DNA of 64,000 bases from Caryophanales bacterium UBA7581 (GCA_002477825.1 DLKT01000008.1:1-64000); one strand, 5' to 3'. Shown: positions 17,509 to 26,746, numbered from the stretch's first letter. Notes: a model not told the origin generated them from the letters alone. Program-made: numbers and translations.

Positions 17509-18849
17509 TTATTCTTTTTCTATTTTTTCTCTTCTTTTTTTAGCGTAACCTTTTTTATTGGCTTGATAGGCTCTACCAAAAGCCATATCATCTTCACCTA
17601 CATCTTCATAGATGGTGGATCCACCCGCAATAAAGGCTCCATCACCAATCGTGATTGGCGCAATAATCGTTGCGCCTGTACCAATAAAAGCGTGATTACC
17701 GATAATGGTTTGGAATTTGTGTTTTCCGTCGTAATTTGCGGTAATCGTTCCTCCACCGATATTGGTTTCTTCACCAATAATTGCATCACCTAAATAGGTT
17801 AAATGAGCAGCTTTTGCACCTTTTTTCATGGTAGCTTTTTTAGTTTCCACAAACGAACCAATCCGGTTATGTCCTTCAATTACGGTAAGCGGACGAATAT
17901 TGGTCATTGGGCCAATTTGGTTAAAGTCACCAATCGTTGCGTCTTCAATAAAGTTATTGGATTTAATAACGTTATCTTCTCCAATAACAGTGTTTCCAAT
18001 AATATAGTTTCCTGGGAAAACAATCGTATCAGCACCAATTTTAACATTAGGTCCAATATAAGTTGAATTCGGATCAATAATGGTTACACCATTTAGCATA
18101 TGCATGCGGTTAATTCTATCTCTTAACACCGCGGTTGCTTCCGCTAATTGGACACGGTCATTAATGCCTAACATTTCTCTTGCATCAGGAAGAATGGACG
18201 CGCCTACATGTAATCCGCTTTTTCTAAAGATAGCAATAATATCGGTGAGATAATATTCTTTCTTCGCGTTATTACCTGAAATTTCGTTAAGATGTTTAAA
18301 TAGTTCTTTGTTATTAAAGACATAAACACCGGTGTTTACTTCTTTAATCGCATCAATAGTTGGGGTAACGTCCGATTGTTCTACAATACCATAGACTTCA
18401 TCATCCTTACCTCTTACAATTCTTACATAACCATGGGGATTATCAAGAATTGCGGTTAAAATCGTAACATCTTTTTTTGAAGAAATATGATCTTCAATGA
18501 GTTTACGAAGCGTTTTTTCTTGGAATAATGGTGTATCACCACAAGTAATTAAAGTGACACCCTCTTCATTTTCTAAGAAGGGTTTGGCTTGCATTACGGC
18601 ATGTCCTGTTCCTAATTGTTCGTGTTGATAAGCCACTAAAGTTCTTCCATTTACAATCTTTTCTGTAAATGCACCATTATGTCCAACAATGGTCACCATT
18701 TTAGAAAAGTTTAATGGAAATAAAGCGTCTAATACATAGTCTAAAATCGGCTTTCCTAAAATTTCAAAGCCGACTTTTGAGCGCTCTTGGCTATGAGACT
18801 TCATACGAGTCCCTTTGCCCGCTGCTAAAATCACTGCATATAAATTCAT
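17509..18849 (-). CDS. glmU: Bifunctional UDP-GlcNAc pyrophosphorylase / GlcN-1-P acetyltransferase
   Basis: This 446-residue enzyme makes UDP-GlcNAc for peptidoglycan. The N-terminal uridyltransferase has LAAGKGTRMKS at about 8-18 and LGTGHAVMQAKPFL. The C-terminal half is a left-handed beta-helix of hexapeptide repeats with the acetyltransferase motif KAAHLTYLGDA. GGAGG precedes the ATG. It ends the leftward origin-side cluster and has its own terminator. Its presence, with uppP, supports a walled cell. Confidence 0.96.
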   Translation of the reverse strand: MNLYAVILAAGKGTRMKSHSQERSKVGFEILGKPILDYVLDALFPLNFSKMVTIVGHNGAFTEKIVNGRTLVAYQHEQLGTGHAVMQAKPFLENEEGVTLITCGDTPLFQEKTLRKLIEDHISSKKDVTILTAILDNPHGYVRIVRGKDDEVYGIVEQSDVTPTIDAIKEVNTGVYVFNNKELFKHLNEISGNNAKKEYYLTDIIAIFRKSGLHVGASILPDAREMLGINDRVQLAEATAVLRDRINRMHMLNGVTIIDPNSTYIGPNVKIGADTIVFPGNYIIGNTVIGEDNVIKSNNFIEDATIGDFNQIGPMTNIRPLTVIEGHNRIGSFVETKKATMKKGAKAAHLTYLGDAIIGEETNIGGGTITANYDGKHKFQTIIGNHAFIGTGATIIAPITIGDGAFIAGGSTIYEDVGEDDMAFGRAYQANKKGYAKKRREKIEKE

Positions 18850-18896
18850 GGATTTTCCTCCGAATATGATTGCCTATATTATAGCAAAAAAACGAA

Positions 18897-19739
18897 TTAA
18901 AGAATAGATACGATTTGTAAGTAGTATCCTTTTTGTTGATATTTTTTCATGATTCGTTTTAAAAGTTCTTCATCTTCTGAAAGAGCAAATACTGTTGAAC
19001 CTGAACCACTCATTTTTATGACTTCTAAACCTTCGTTTTTTAAAATTTCTTTTATCCGTTTAATATCTTCTAAACAAGAGAAAGCCGGTTCTTCTAAGTC
19101 GTTTTGCAAATAGGTCTCTAAACCTTTGATATTATCTTCTTTTAACGCTTGAACCGCTTTTTCCACTTGAGAATCATAATGCAAATGATTTTGGTCAAAT
19201 AAATGAAAAATTTCTTTTGTTGAGCAACCTAAAAATGGTTTCATTAACAATAATTTATAATTTTTAACACCTTCAATCGGCGTGATGTTTTCACCAATAC
19301 CTTGCACTCTTGCCGGACAATTTTTAATGAAAAATGGGACATCTGCACCAATTTTCTTCCCTAACTCAATTAATTCTTCATCCGTTGTTTGAATGTTCAT
19401 TAATTGAACTATGGCTTTCATTACAAAAGCCGCATCACTACTTCCTCCTCCTAAACCAGCTTCCGAAGGAATTCTTTTATGAATATAAGCGGAGAAGTCT
19501 TTCTCAATATGAAAATGTTCTTTCATTAAAGCAATTGCTTTGGTCACACTATTTTGTGGTGGAATCGAATAATCATCCATTTCCACTAAGGTTTCATATT
19601 CATCATCTAATACTTCAATTTCAATCGTATCATAAAGAGAAATCGGCACCATAATCATATCTAGATCATGATATCCATCTTTTCTTGTTCCGACAATGGA
19701 TAAGGATAAATTGACTTTTGCGTTAGCTTCTACGATCAT
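18897..19739 (-). CDS. ispE: 4-diphosphocytidyl-2-C-methyl-D-erythritol kinase
   Basis: This is a GHMP kinase of the MEP isoprenoid pathway, 280 residues. N-terminal AKVNLSLSIVGTRKDGYHDL and the ATP loop PSEAGLGGGSSDAAF are diagnostic, as is C-terminal MSGSGSTVFAL. It starts one base after the yabG stop, whose terminal codons supply AGGAGG as its ribosome site. In Bacillus the order is also yabG, then ispE after two small genes (veg, sspF) that are missing here. It implies MEP-type isoprenoid synthesis, which feeds undecaprenyl phosphate. Confidence 0.96.
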   Translation of the reverse strand: MIVEANAKVNLSLSIVGTRKDGYHDLDMIMVPISLYDTIEIEVLDDEYETLVEMDDYSIPPQNSVTKAIALMKEHFHIEKDFSAYIHKRIPSEAGLGGGSSDAAFVMKAIVQLMNIQTTDEELIELGKKIGADVPFFIKNCPARVQGIGENITPIEGVKNYKLLLMKPFLGCSTKEIFHLFDQNHLHYDSQVEKAVQALKEDNIKGLETYLQNDLEEPAFSCLEDIKRIKEILKNEGLEVIKMSGSGSTVFALSEDEELLKRIMKKYQQKGYYLQIVSIL

Positions 19740-19740
19740 T

Positions 19741-20493
19741 TTAACTTCCTCCTAAAAATGTTCTTCTTGCGACACCTTTGGTATCAATTCCTCCTAAACG
19801 ATGAGAAATGGTTCTGGATAGAATGTCTTGTACTGAAACGTAATGACTTACAATGGTATGCGATACTTCTGAGGCAATAATCACCGGATCTAACAAATGA
19901 ATATTTTCTCTTGTGGGTGAACTTGCAAAATTAGCGCCCGCTTTTAATAATGCCTCATAATAACTTTGACATGCTCCCGCAATAATTACAAGAGCATCTT
20001 TGTTCGATTGATAATTTCTTGCTTGTATGACAGCGTCAACAAAATAAGCCGAAGTTCTGTAGGAACGGATATCACTCTTATCTTTTCCGTCTAAAGCATC
20101 GTGACCCGTAATCACTAATACATCGGGATGATGCTTTTTTAAAAGGTAAGAAATTTTTTGTGGCATATCTTGTTCACTAATAAAATAACCTACTGCGGAG
20201 ACTTTGTATTCTTTATACGCTTCCATCGCTTTTTTTAAATATTGTTCATCGCCATCAATATGGAGCACTAATCCCGATATCGTTTTTCCTCTTAATTCAT
20301 GAAGAAAAGATAATGGTGGAAGAGTTAAAGATTTTTCTTGTTCTTTTACTTTTACAATATCATGAAGCGGCGCATCCGCTAAAAGACGAACCACTTCACC
20401 TTTTAAAATAACATTATCTCCTTCAAGAGCAACAACGCGAAAAACAATATCGTGATGATGAGATATACGAGTGACTAAATCATTGACTTTCAT
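19741..20493 (-). CDS. yabG: YabG-like sporulation-associated cysteine protease
   Basis: This 250-residue protein carries the conserved blocks of YabG: VLHIDGDEQYLKKAMEAYK, VLVITGHDALDGKDKSDIRS, and GACQSYYEALLKAGANFASS followed by a histidine/leucine-rich ENIHLLDP. It sits between rsmA and ispE as in Bacillus subtilis. In spore formers YabG is made in the mother cell and trims spore coat or cortex proteins. It is shorter than the ~290-residue Bacillus protein. ATG 20493 is chosen over an in-frame TTG at 20499 because AGGAG lies 9 nt upstream. Whether the host forms spores cannot be told from this window. Confidence 0.85.
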   Translation of the reverse strand: MKVNDLVTRISHHHDIVFRVVALEGDNVILKGEVVRLLADAPLHDIVKVKEQEKSLTLPPLSFLHELRGKTISGLVLHIDGDEQYLKKAMEAYKEYKVSAVGYFISEQDMPQKISYLLKKHHPDVLVITGHDALDGKDKSDIRSYRTSAYFVDAVIQARNYQSNKDALVIIAGACQSYYEALLKAGANFASSPTRENIHLLDPVIIASEVSHTIVSHYVSVQDILSRTISHRLGGIDTKGVARRTFLGGS

Positions 20494-20530
20494 AAGCAAA
20501 ATCTCCTCGTATATGTATATGTTTTTTTCT

Positions 20531-21334
20531 TTATTTTGCGCTTACTACGATTTGATAAAGCTTTTGAAAATCTTCTAAAGATAGCTCTTCTGGTCGACTT
20601 AATGAAGATATCTGCGCTATTTCTAAAAATTCTATCGCTTTTTCTTTTACGCTTACATATTTTAAAAGATTATTTAAAATTGTTTTTCTCCGCATGGAAA
20701 ACATCGTATTTAAAAAGCGGTAAAAAGAAGCATCAATTGTATGAGTTCTTGTTAATTTATAAATAGCGGAATCCACGTGCGGTACAGGATAAAAAGAAGT
20801 TCGATGCACCTTACATACTTTTTCATGTTGACACGTTGCTTCTATTAATAAACTTAAAGGGCCATATTCTTTGGTTCCTTTTTTTGCAAACAAACGCTCT
20901 TCCACTTCTTGTTGCACCATAAAAACAAAAATAGAACAATTAAAATTTAATAGCACGTGCTCAATTAAAGGCGTCGTAATATAATACGGAAGGTTTCCAA
21001 TAATCTTACATTTACCTTCCCATTTTAATTTTAAAAAATCTGTTTGATGAACCTTAACCCAAGAAAAAGGTGCAAACGTTCTTGTTAAATGCTCTACCAT
21101 ATTCGGATCAATATCAAATAAATGCGTTTCTACATGCGCATCTTTTATTTTTTCACTTAACGCACCTAAACCAGGGCCAATTTCTAAAATTACATCTTGC
21201 GCATTGATTTCTAGAGCAGAACTTGCTTGATTTACCGGTTCTTCTTGAATCAAAAAGTTTTGACCATATTTTTTAGAAGGGAAAATACCATATTCACTAC
21301 ATTTATTCATTACATATTCTTTACTTGCTATCAT
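20531..21334 (-). CDS. rsmA: 16S rRNA A1518/A1519 dimethyltransferase
   Basis: This 267-residue KsgA family enzyme dimethylates two adenines in the 16S 3' helix using SAM. Motif I is VILEIGPGLGALSEKI and the catalytic motif IV is GNLPYYITTPLIEHV. N-terminal KYGQNFL is typical. Its first 14 nt overlap the rnmV end, and yabG follows after 37 nt. This is the usual rnmV-ksgA-yabG order. Confidence 0.96.
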   Translation of the reverse strand: MIASKEYVMNKCSEYGIFPSKKYGQNFLIQEEPVNQASSALEINAQDVILEIGPGLGALSEKIKDAHVETHLFDIDPNMVEHLTRTFAPFSWVKVHQTDFLKLKWEGKCKIIGNLPYYITTPLIEHVLLNFNCSIFVFMVQQEVEERLFAKKGTKEYGPLSLLIEATCQHEKVCKVHRTSFYPVPHVDSAIYKLTRTHTIDASFYRFLNTMFSMRRKTILNNLLKYVSVKEKAIEFLEIAQISSLSRPEELSLEDFQKLYQIVVSAK

Positions 21335-21875
21335 GTTTCTTTTTCCACTCCTTCATCTCTTCTTTTTGAATGCCTAATGCGCGTAATTCTTTTAAAAATC
21401 GTTTTGCATTTCCTATATAACCTAAATGAAAATCATGGCCTAGTTCTGTTCTTAAAGCTAAACTATCTTCTTTTCCCACAAATCCTAAAGAAACTAAATC
21501 TTGATATTCAATATCCGATTCTTTGTTCTTTTTACTTTTTAGCATGACGTTTTCTAAAGCAGAAAGTACTTCTTCTTTAGTGGATTCGGCCACTCCCACT
21601 TTATGATGACGAATAGAAACTTCTTTTCTTACATACGCATGATACACATGAGGAATTTGTTCTTCTATGCGTGAACGGATTTGTAATCCAGGAAAGTCAG
21701 GATCGGTTAAAACAATAATATCTCTTGTTTGACTGATTTGTTTTAAATACCGAAGTGTTTCATCCGCGATTTCTGAGCCATTGGTAATCACAAAATCCGC
21801 TTCTAAAAATGACGAAAGAAAATCAACATCGCTTTTTCCTTCGACAACGATGACGGCCTCAATTTTCTTTTTCAT
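21321..21875 (-). CDS. rnmV: Ribonuclease M5
   Basis: This 184-residue TOPRIM endonuclease matures 5S rRNA in low-GC Gram-positives. The TOPRIM glutamate lies in VVEGKSDVDFLSSF and the acidic pair in VLTDPDFPGLQIRSRI. It overlaps tatD by 4 nt (ATGA) and rsmA by 14 nt, so translation is coupled along the operon. Confidence 0.95.
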   Translation of the reverse strand: MKKKIEAVIVVEGKSDVDFLSSFLEADFVITNGSEIADETLRYLKQISQTRDIIVLTDPDFPGLQIRSRIEEQIPHVYHAYVRKEVSIRHHKVGVAESTKEEVLSALENVMLKSKKNKESDIEYQDLVSLGFVGKEDSLALRTELGHDFHLGYIGNAKRFLKELRALGIQKEEMKEWKKKHDSK

Positions 21876-22630
21876 AGATGGAAAAACCTCTTGGTATTTT
21901 CCCTTGTTTCTTCTTCTATTTTTTCTCTTTTGATTCCTTTAATTTGTGCAAGTTCTTCAACAATATAGGGCAAATAGGAAGAATTATTTTCTTGTCCTCT
22001 AAAAGGATGCGGTGTTAAATAAGGAGAATCCGTTTCCACTAGCATACGATTTAAAGGTACTTCATGGGCACACCCTTTAATGACTCTTGCGTTTTTAAAA
22101 GTCACAGGTCCCGCAAAAGAGATATAACATCCTAAAGCAATAAACTGTTTCATCATTTCTTTTGATCCACTAAAACAGTGCATGATACATCCATATTTTG
22201 GTGGATAAGCTTTTAAGATATCATAGGTTTCTTGAATTGCATCCCGAGAATGAATTGATATAGGAAGATGATATTGGTTGGCTAGTTGAATTTGCGCAAT
22301 AAAATACTCTTTTTGTTTTTCTCTTTCTTTTTCATCGGTTACCCAATGATAATCTAAACCAATTTCACCTAATGCCACTACTTTATCTTGTGTTAATAAA
22401 GGCTCCAAGTCTTTTAAATCTACGTCTTGAATATCACAAGGATGAACCCCTACGATTGCGTAGACATTAGGATATTCGTGGCTAATTTCAATGGCTTTTT
22501 TACTTGAGGGTAAATCCCAACCCACAACGAAGAAGGCACCTACACCTACTTCTTCACTCTTTTTAATAATTTCGTCTCTTTTTTCATAAAGATTATCACT
22601 ATTTAAGTGACAATGCGTATCATATATCAT
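21872..22630 (-). CDS. tatD: TatD-family metal-dependent deoxyribonuclease
   Basis: This 252-residue TIM-barrel hydrolase has metal-site motifs DTHCHLN at the N-terminus, LGEIGLDYHW, ISIHSRDAIQET, IMHCFSG and ETDSPYLTPHP. It lies 5 nt downstream of mnmE and overlaps rnmV, as in Bacillus (yabD). The family acts in DNA repair or nuclease clean-up; the physiological substrate is not well fixed. Confidence 0.94.
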   Translation of the reverse strand: MIYDTHCHLNSDNLYEKRDEIIKKSEEVGVGAFFVVGWDLPSSKKAIEISHEYPNVYAIVGVHPCDIQDVDLKDLEPLLTQDKVVALGEIGLDYHWVTDEKEREKQKEYFIAQIQLANQYHLPISIHSRDAIQETYDILKAYPPKYGCIMHCFSGSKEMMKQFIALGCYISFAGPVTFKNARVIKGCAHEVPLNRMLVETDSPYLTPHPFRGQENNSSYLPYIVEELAQIKGIKREKIEEETRENTKRFFHL

Positions 22631-22635
22631 TTTCT

Positions 22636-23967
22636 TTATTTTCCCACACAGAAACGAGAGAATATTTCTTCTGTAAAGTCGTTCCCTTTTCCTTCCCCTA
22701 ATATGGATAAAATATTTAAATAGGCTTCTTGAATCGAAACCGCTACTAAATCAAGGGTTAAGCCACTTGCGGCATCACTTTGTGCTTTCTTCAATTCAAT
22801 TTTCGTCTTCTCTAATAAACCCAATTGTCTTTCGTTAGCGAAACTTGGACGATGATAAACCTCTTGATCTAATTCTAATAAAGATAAGATGGCAGTTTTT
22901 AATTCTTCTATATTTCCGTCTTTTGCCGAAATATAAATACCATCTTTCTTCTTTTCGTCTTTTAATAAATCTTCTTTGTTATAGATAATAATCCGTTTTT
23001 TATTTTTGGTTTTTTCTCTTAATTCAATATCTTCTTTATCTTCTTCTTTTGAGCCATCAATGACGAGTAAAATCACATCAGCGTCTTCCACAGCTTTTTT
23101 AGCTTTTTCTATACCAATGGATTCTACTTCATCTTTGGATTCATGAATACCTGCTGTGTCTAATAAATGTAAAGGTAAACCTTCTAATAAAATTTCTCCT
23201 TCAACAATATCTCTTGTCGTACCAGCAATATCCGTAACAATCGCTTTTTGTTCTTTCATTAAAGCGTTTAATAAAGAAGATTTCCCTACGTTTGGTTTTC
23301 CTACAATGGCAACTTTAATTCCGTCTTTAATAAGTTTCCCTTGTCTTCCATCTTGAATTAAATGATCAATCATTAAACACATTTGATTCACTTCATCTAA
23401 AACTTTTTGGGTAGTCACTTCTTCTATATCTTGATATTCTGGATAATCAATATTCACTTCAATTTGTGATAATAAATCCGCTAACCGAGTTTTTAAAGGA
23501 GTTAATGTTTGACTGGTTTTTCCTTCTAACGATAGAAGCGCTAAATCTTTACCTTCTTTAGAAGAAGCGTGAATCATATCATTAATTGCTTCTGCTTGTA
23601 CTAAATCGATTCTTCCATGATAAAACGCTCTCGCGGTAAATTCTCCTCGTTCTGCATTTCTTGCTCCGTTTTTAATTAGTAACGCAATAATTTCTCTAAC
23701 AATGAGCATCGATCCATGACATTGAATTTCTACAAGATTTTCACCGGTGTAAGAATGTGTTCCAGGATAAACGTTTAAAATTACTTCATCAACTTTTTCT
23801 TTTTGGTCCATGATAAAGCCATAATAAATGGTTCTTTTTTCACAATTTTCAATATTTTTTGAAAAGCAATGAGAAACGATTTCTAAAGCCTTATCACCAG
23901 ATACACGAATCATGCTAATCGCCGAAGTAAAAGGGGCGGTCGCTAACGCTACGATGGTCTCAAACAT
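22636..23967 (-). CDS. mnmE: tRNA modification GTPase MnmE
   Basis: This 443-residue protein forms the xm5U34 wobble modification of tRNA with MnmG. It has the N-terminal folate-binding domain (ETIVALATAPFTSAISMIRV), a central GTPase with G1 VGKPNVGKSS, G2 region TDIAGTTRDI, G3 DTAG and G4 NKED, and the C-terminal Cys motif FCVGK. No mnmG is in the window. It is followed at 5 nt by tatD. Confidence 0.96.
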   Translation of the reverse strand: MFETIVALATAPFTSAISMIRVSGDKALEIVSHCFSKNIENCEKRTIYYGFIMDQKEKVDEVILNVYPGTHSYTGENLVEIQCHGSMLIVREIIALLIKNGARNAERGEFTARAFYHGRIDLVQAEAINDMIHASSKEGKDLALLSLEGKTSQTLTPLKTRLADLLSQIEVNIDYPEYQDIEEVTTQKVLDEVNQMCLMIDHLIQDGRQGKLIKDGIKVAIVGKPNVGKSSLLNALMKEQKAIVTDIAGTTRDIVEGEILLEGLPLHLLDTAGIHESKDEVESIGIEKAKKAVEDADVILLVIDGSKEEDKEDIELREKTKNKKRIIIYNKEDLLKDEKKKDGIYISAKDGNIEELKTAILSLLELDQEVYHRPSFANERQLGLLEKTKIELKKAQSDAASGLTLDLVAVSIQEAYLNILSILGEGKGNDFTEEIFSRFCVGK

Positions 23968-23989
23968 AACAGTTCTCCTTTCTTTTAGT

Positions 23990-24009
23990 AAAAAAGAGCC
24001 AAAAGGCTC
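23990..24009 (-). terminator. Terminator after jag
   Basis: On the minus strand GGAGCC-TTTT-GGCTC is followed by six T, immediately after the jag stop codon at 24013. Confidence 0.75.
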
Positions 24010-24012
24010 CTT

Positions 24013-24612
24013 TTACTCAACATAACGAATTGTAATTTGACGATGTTTGCCTTCGCCAACGCTTTCTGTACGAATATGAGGCATCGTGCTTAAAGCATTA
24101 TGAATCATTCTTCTTTCATCAGCAGGCATAGCTTCCATGGTCATGGTTTCATGAGATCTTTGAACTTCTCTTGCCATGTGTTTGGCCATATAAACGACTT
24201 TGTTATATTTTCCATCTTTATAATCGTTAATATCTAAAAGTACACGATATTTCTTTTTAAATTTGGAAGATACCGCCAATTTAGCGATTTCGTTTAAAGC
24301 TTGTAAAGTTCTACCATTTTTGCCAATTAAAATAGAATTGTGATCCGAATCAATATTGACATGAATGATTTCATCTTCAATATGAGATTTTACCGTTGCG
24401 GTGATATTGAATTCACCAATGGCTTTTACAAGATAATCTTCTAAATACGCCACTGCATCCGATAAATCGTAAACTTCAATTTCCACTTTTTTGGTAAATA
24501 AAGTTTTCTTTTCACTAATCACTTTATAGACTAAATTTTCTTTTTCTTCGCCAGTTTCTTTGGCGGCTAATGCTAAGGCATCATCTAATGTTTTTGCTAC
24601 ATATTTTTTCAT
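24013..24612 (-). CDS. jag: Jag/KhpB RNA-binding protein
   Basis: This 199-residue protein has the Jag N-terminal domain (KKYVAKTLDDALALAAKETG), a KH domain with the GKNGRTLQALNEIAKLA loop, and an R3H domain ending PHIRTESVGEGKHRQITIRY. In Gram-positives KhpA/KhpB bind RNA and affect cell elongation. ATG 24612 overlaps the yidC stop by 4 nt (ATGA). The longer upstream in-frame extension is just yidC sequence in another frame. Gene order rpmH-rnpA-yidC-jag is the standard origin order. Confidence 0.94.
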   Translation of the reverse strand: MKKYVAKTLDDALALAAKETGEEKENLVYKVISEKKTLFTKKVEIEVYDLSDAVAYLEDYLVKAIGEFNITATVKSHIEDEIIHVNIDSDHNSILIGKNGRTLQALNEIAKLAVSSKFKKKYRVLLDINDYKDGKYNKVVYMAKHMAREVQRSHETMTMEAMPADERRMIHNALSTMPHIRTESVGEGKHRQITIRYVE

Positions 24613-26012
24613 TTCATTTTCTTCCTTTTTAAAATAGATTGTGTAATAACGGTTTGAATCATAGAAATAATTGCACCAAATAACCAATAAAGTCCCATAC
24701 CAGAAGGTAAGGAGAAGCCCATAACGATAATCATAATCATCATGAAATTCGTCATGTATTTCATTTGTTTTGTTTGTGCATCTTGTGCTGGATTCTTTCC
24801 TAACTTCTCAACATTCTTTGTGTTTTTCTTTTGCATCCATTGTGGTAATTTTGTTGAGACAATTTGTGTTCCCGACATTAATATGAAGAGAATTAATGAT
24901 GTCCACCACGCGGAGGAGAAATCAAATTTTGTAATAAAGGAACCAATGGAAGCACTTAAGTGCATACCGTAAATGTCACCTGAAGTTAAAATTGAAGATC
25001 CGCTTAAAGCACCCCAAACAGCAACGAAGATAAAGAATTGTAAAATCATGGCCAAAATTTGATTTAATGGCTTGATTTTATACTTTTTATAAAGCTTCAT
25101 CTGCTCTTCTGCCATTCTTTGCTTTTCATATTGGTTGGTATTGGAATTTGGATACTTCGCTTGAATTTTCGCAAGTTCTGGTTGTAAAGCCGTCATCTTT
25201 TGTTGATCCATTGTGGTTTTAAACGTTAATATCATCAACAATCCACGAACAATAATAGTAGTAAATAAGATAGCGAGTAATTGCGCCCAACCTGCACGAA
25301 CATTAGCGTTTAAGAAGCCTTGTGTAAGTTGATGGGATACCCATGCAACTGGATAAACCAATAAACCTTCAAGGAAGCCTTTTTTAAATGCTTGTCCCCA
25401 AGTTTTTCCTTCAATATAAACTTTGTTACCATCTGAACCATATTCACCCGAAACTGGTGTAATACAGGTTCTATTAGAAGAAACGACTGAATTTAACGAC
25501 TTTTTGTATTGGGCAATAAAGTCTTTACTTGGATGATCACTCATTGGAATTTCTTTTTTGATTTGCTCAACCATGTTATCCCAGTTGACCCAAAGTGTGT
25601 CGACCATCTTTCCTTTTTTGTTTTCTTTTTGACCAGCAAATTTTAAATAGCCATATTGTTTTAAAATTTCTTCGGTTGTTAAGCCAGTAACCTTTTTCTC
25701 ATCTTTGTTATAGGCATCAATGGCAAGTTCTTCTACTTTTTTATCGAGTGCGACAAAGAAAGTTTTGGATGGAACATCATAGTTCTTTGCTATACTTGTC
25801 ATTTGCTTAGTAACTGCTTCATTTTTAAATTGAAGTACATCGTCTTTAATGATCGGTTGTCCTTCTTCGTCATAAGAAAGACCAGCATCATAGTTATAAA
25901 GAATATGTGCTCTATCATTGACTGAACAAAAGTTTGCCGTACATCCAGTAACCGCAAATAAGCCTAAAACCAAAGCGAGTACTTTAAAAGCTGTCTTATG
26001 CTTTTTTCTCAT
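24609..26012 (-). CDS. yidC: YidC/SpoIIIJ membrane insertase, lipoprotein form with long ectodomain
   Basis: This 467-residue insertase has a lipobox ending at Cys24 (LFAVTGC), so the N-terminus is probably lipidated. The conserved core begins near residue 220 with membrane helices, including LLAILFTTIIVRGLLMILTF with the hydrophilic-groove Arg, then FFIFVAVWGALSGSS and the final GLYWLFGAIISMIQT. Ordinary Gram-positive YidC is ~260-290 residues. Here about 190 extra polar residues separate the lipid anchor from the first core helix. The basic C-terminus KRKKMK fits ribosome contact. It overlaps rnpA by 17 nt and jag by 4 nt. Confidence 0.95.
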   Translation of the reverse strand: MRKKHKTAFKVLALVLGLFAVTGCTANFCSVNDRAHILYNYDAGLSYDEEGQPIIKDDVLQFKNEAVTKQMTSIAKNYDVPSKTFFVALDKKVEELAIDAYNKDEKKVTGLTTEEILKQYGYLKFAGQKENKKGKMVDTLWVNWDNMVEQIKKEIPMSDHPSKDFIAQYKKSLNSVVSSNRTCITPVSGEYGSDGNKVYIEGKTWGQAFKKGFLEGLLVYPVAWVSHQLTQGFLNANVRAGWAQLLAILFTTIIVRGLLMILTFKTTMDQQKMTALQPELAKIQAKYPNSNTNQYEKQRMAEEQMKLYKKYKIKPLNQILAMILQFFIFVAVWGALSGSSILTSGDIYGMHLSASIGSFITKFDFSSAWWTSLILFILMSGTQIVSTKLPQWMQKKNTKNVEKLGKNPAQDAQTKQMKYMTNFMMIMIIVMGFSLPSGMGLYWLFGAIISMIQTVITQSILKRKKMK

Positions 26013-26343
26013 TTCTCTTCCTCCTGATTTTGTTAAGAAGTCCTTTCAGTTCTTCTAATCCTAATCCATATTGTTCTAAATCATAGTTTTTTCTTGCAAT
26101 AATTACATAATCAATTGCATCGAGTTCACTCCAGCATTCTTGTAACATACCGCGAATTTGTCTTCGCGTTTTTGAACGAATAACAGCGTTTCCTAATTTG
26201 ATGGGTGCGGAAATGCCGATTCTAGGATAAGAAAATTCGGATTCTAAATAATAAACAACAAAAAATCTATTTTTTTCAACAAGGCCCGAACGAACAACAT
26301 GTTGAAAGTCTTCATGTGTTTTCACACGAAATTGCTTTTTCAT
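25996..26343 (-). CDS. rnpA: Ribonuclease P protein component
   Basis: This 115-residue basic protein assists the RNase P RNA in tRNA 5' maturation. The RNR-like signature is KLGNAVIRSKTRRQIRGML, preceded by PRIGISAP. ATG 26343 follows AAAGGAGGGC; the longer reading upstream runs through the rpmH-rnpA hairpin and is not credible. It lies 61 nt after rpmH. Confidence 0.95.
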   Translation of the reverse strand: MKKQFRVKTHEDFQHVVRSGLVEKNRFFVVYYLESEFSYPRIGISAPIKLGNAVIRSKTRRQIRGMLQECWSELDAIDYVIIARKNYDLEQYGLGLEELKGLLNKIRRKRNEKKA

Positions 26344-26365
26344 GTAGCGCCCTCCTTTATAATTT

Positions 26366-26396
26366 AAAAAAACCACCAGTACGATCACTAGTGGTT
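26366..26396 (-). terminator. Hairpin with T-tract between rpmH and rnpA
   Basis: On the minus strand AACCACTAGT / ACTGGTGGTT (10 bp, one G-U pair) is followed by seven T. It lies between two genes of one operon, so it probably acts as a partial terminator that lets much more rpmH than rnpA message be made. Confidence 0.75.
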
Positions 26397-26404
26397 GCGC
26401 ATCC

Positions 26405-26539
26405 TTAAGCTGAAAGTACTGCTCTACCTTTGGCACGACGTCTTGCTAAGACTTTGCGGCCGTTTGGCGTTGCCATTCTTGCTCTAAAGCCGTGAGTGGC
26501 TTGATGTTTTCTCTTACTTGGTTGATACGTTCTTTTCAT
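26405..26539 (-). CDS. rpmH: 50S ribosomal protein L34
   Basis: This 44-residue protein is an almost textbook L34, beginning [20 protein letters not shown] and ending [20 protein letters not shown] precedes the ATG. It is the first gene of the rpmH-rnpA-yidC-jag operon and is read from a strong promoter just upstream. Confidence 0.98.
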   Translation of the reverse strand: MKRTYQPSKRKHQATHGFRARMATPNGRKVLARRRAKGRAVLSA

Positions 26540-26577
26540 AAATACACCTCCGATTGTTAATTAGTATACGCGTGTTT

Positions 26578-26607
26578 AGTATATATTTATATTTAGTATA
26601 TTGTCAA
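26578..26607 (-). promoter_or_regulatory. Promoter of rpmH operon
   Basis: On the minus strand the -35 TTGACA (26607-26602) and -10 TATACT (26583-26578) are separated by 18 bp. This is near consensus and 39 nt from the rpmH ATG. Confidence 0.85.
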
Positions 26608-26746
26608 GCATTTATAGCATTTTTCTTTACCATTCGTCTGAATTAGCCTTTCCATCCATGAATGGTTTCTTTCGTCTTTGGAACCCTATTCTTTTAACAA
26701 TCATTTCCTTCTTTTTTCGCTTTTCTATCAAAAAAACGAAGAAAAC

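Noticed and set aside
24613..24687. Longer jag reading frame
   Set aside because: The extra residues are yidC sequence in another frame; ATG 24612 forms the usual 4-nt overlap and starts the Jag domain.
26344..26436. Longer rnpA reading frame
   Set aside because: It would run through the hairpin and the 3' end of rpmH, and a clear ribosome site precedes ATG 26343.
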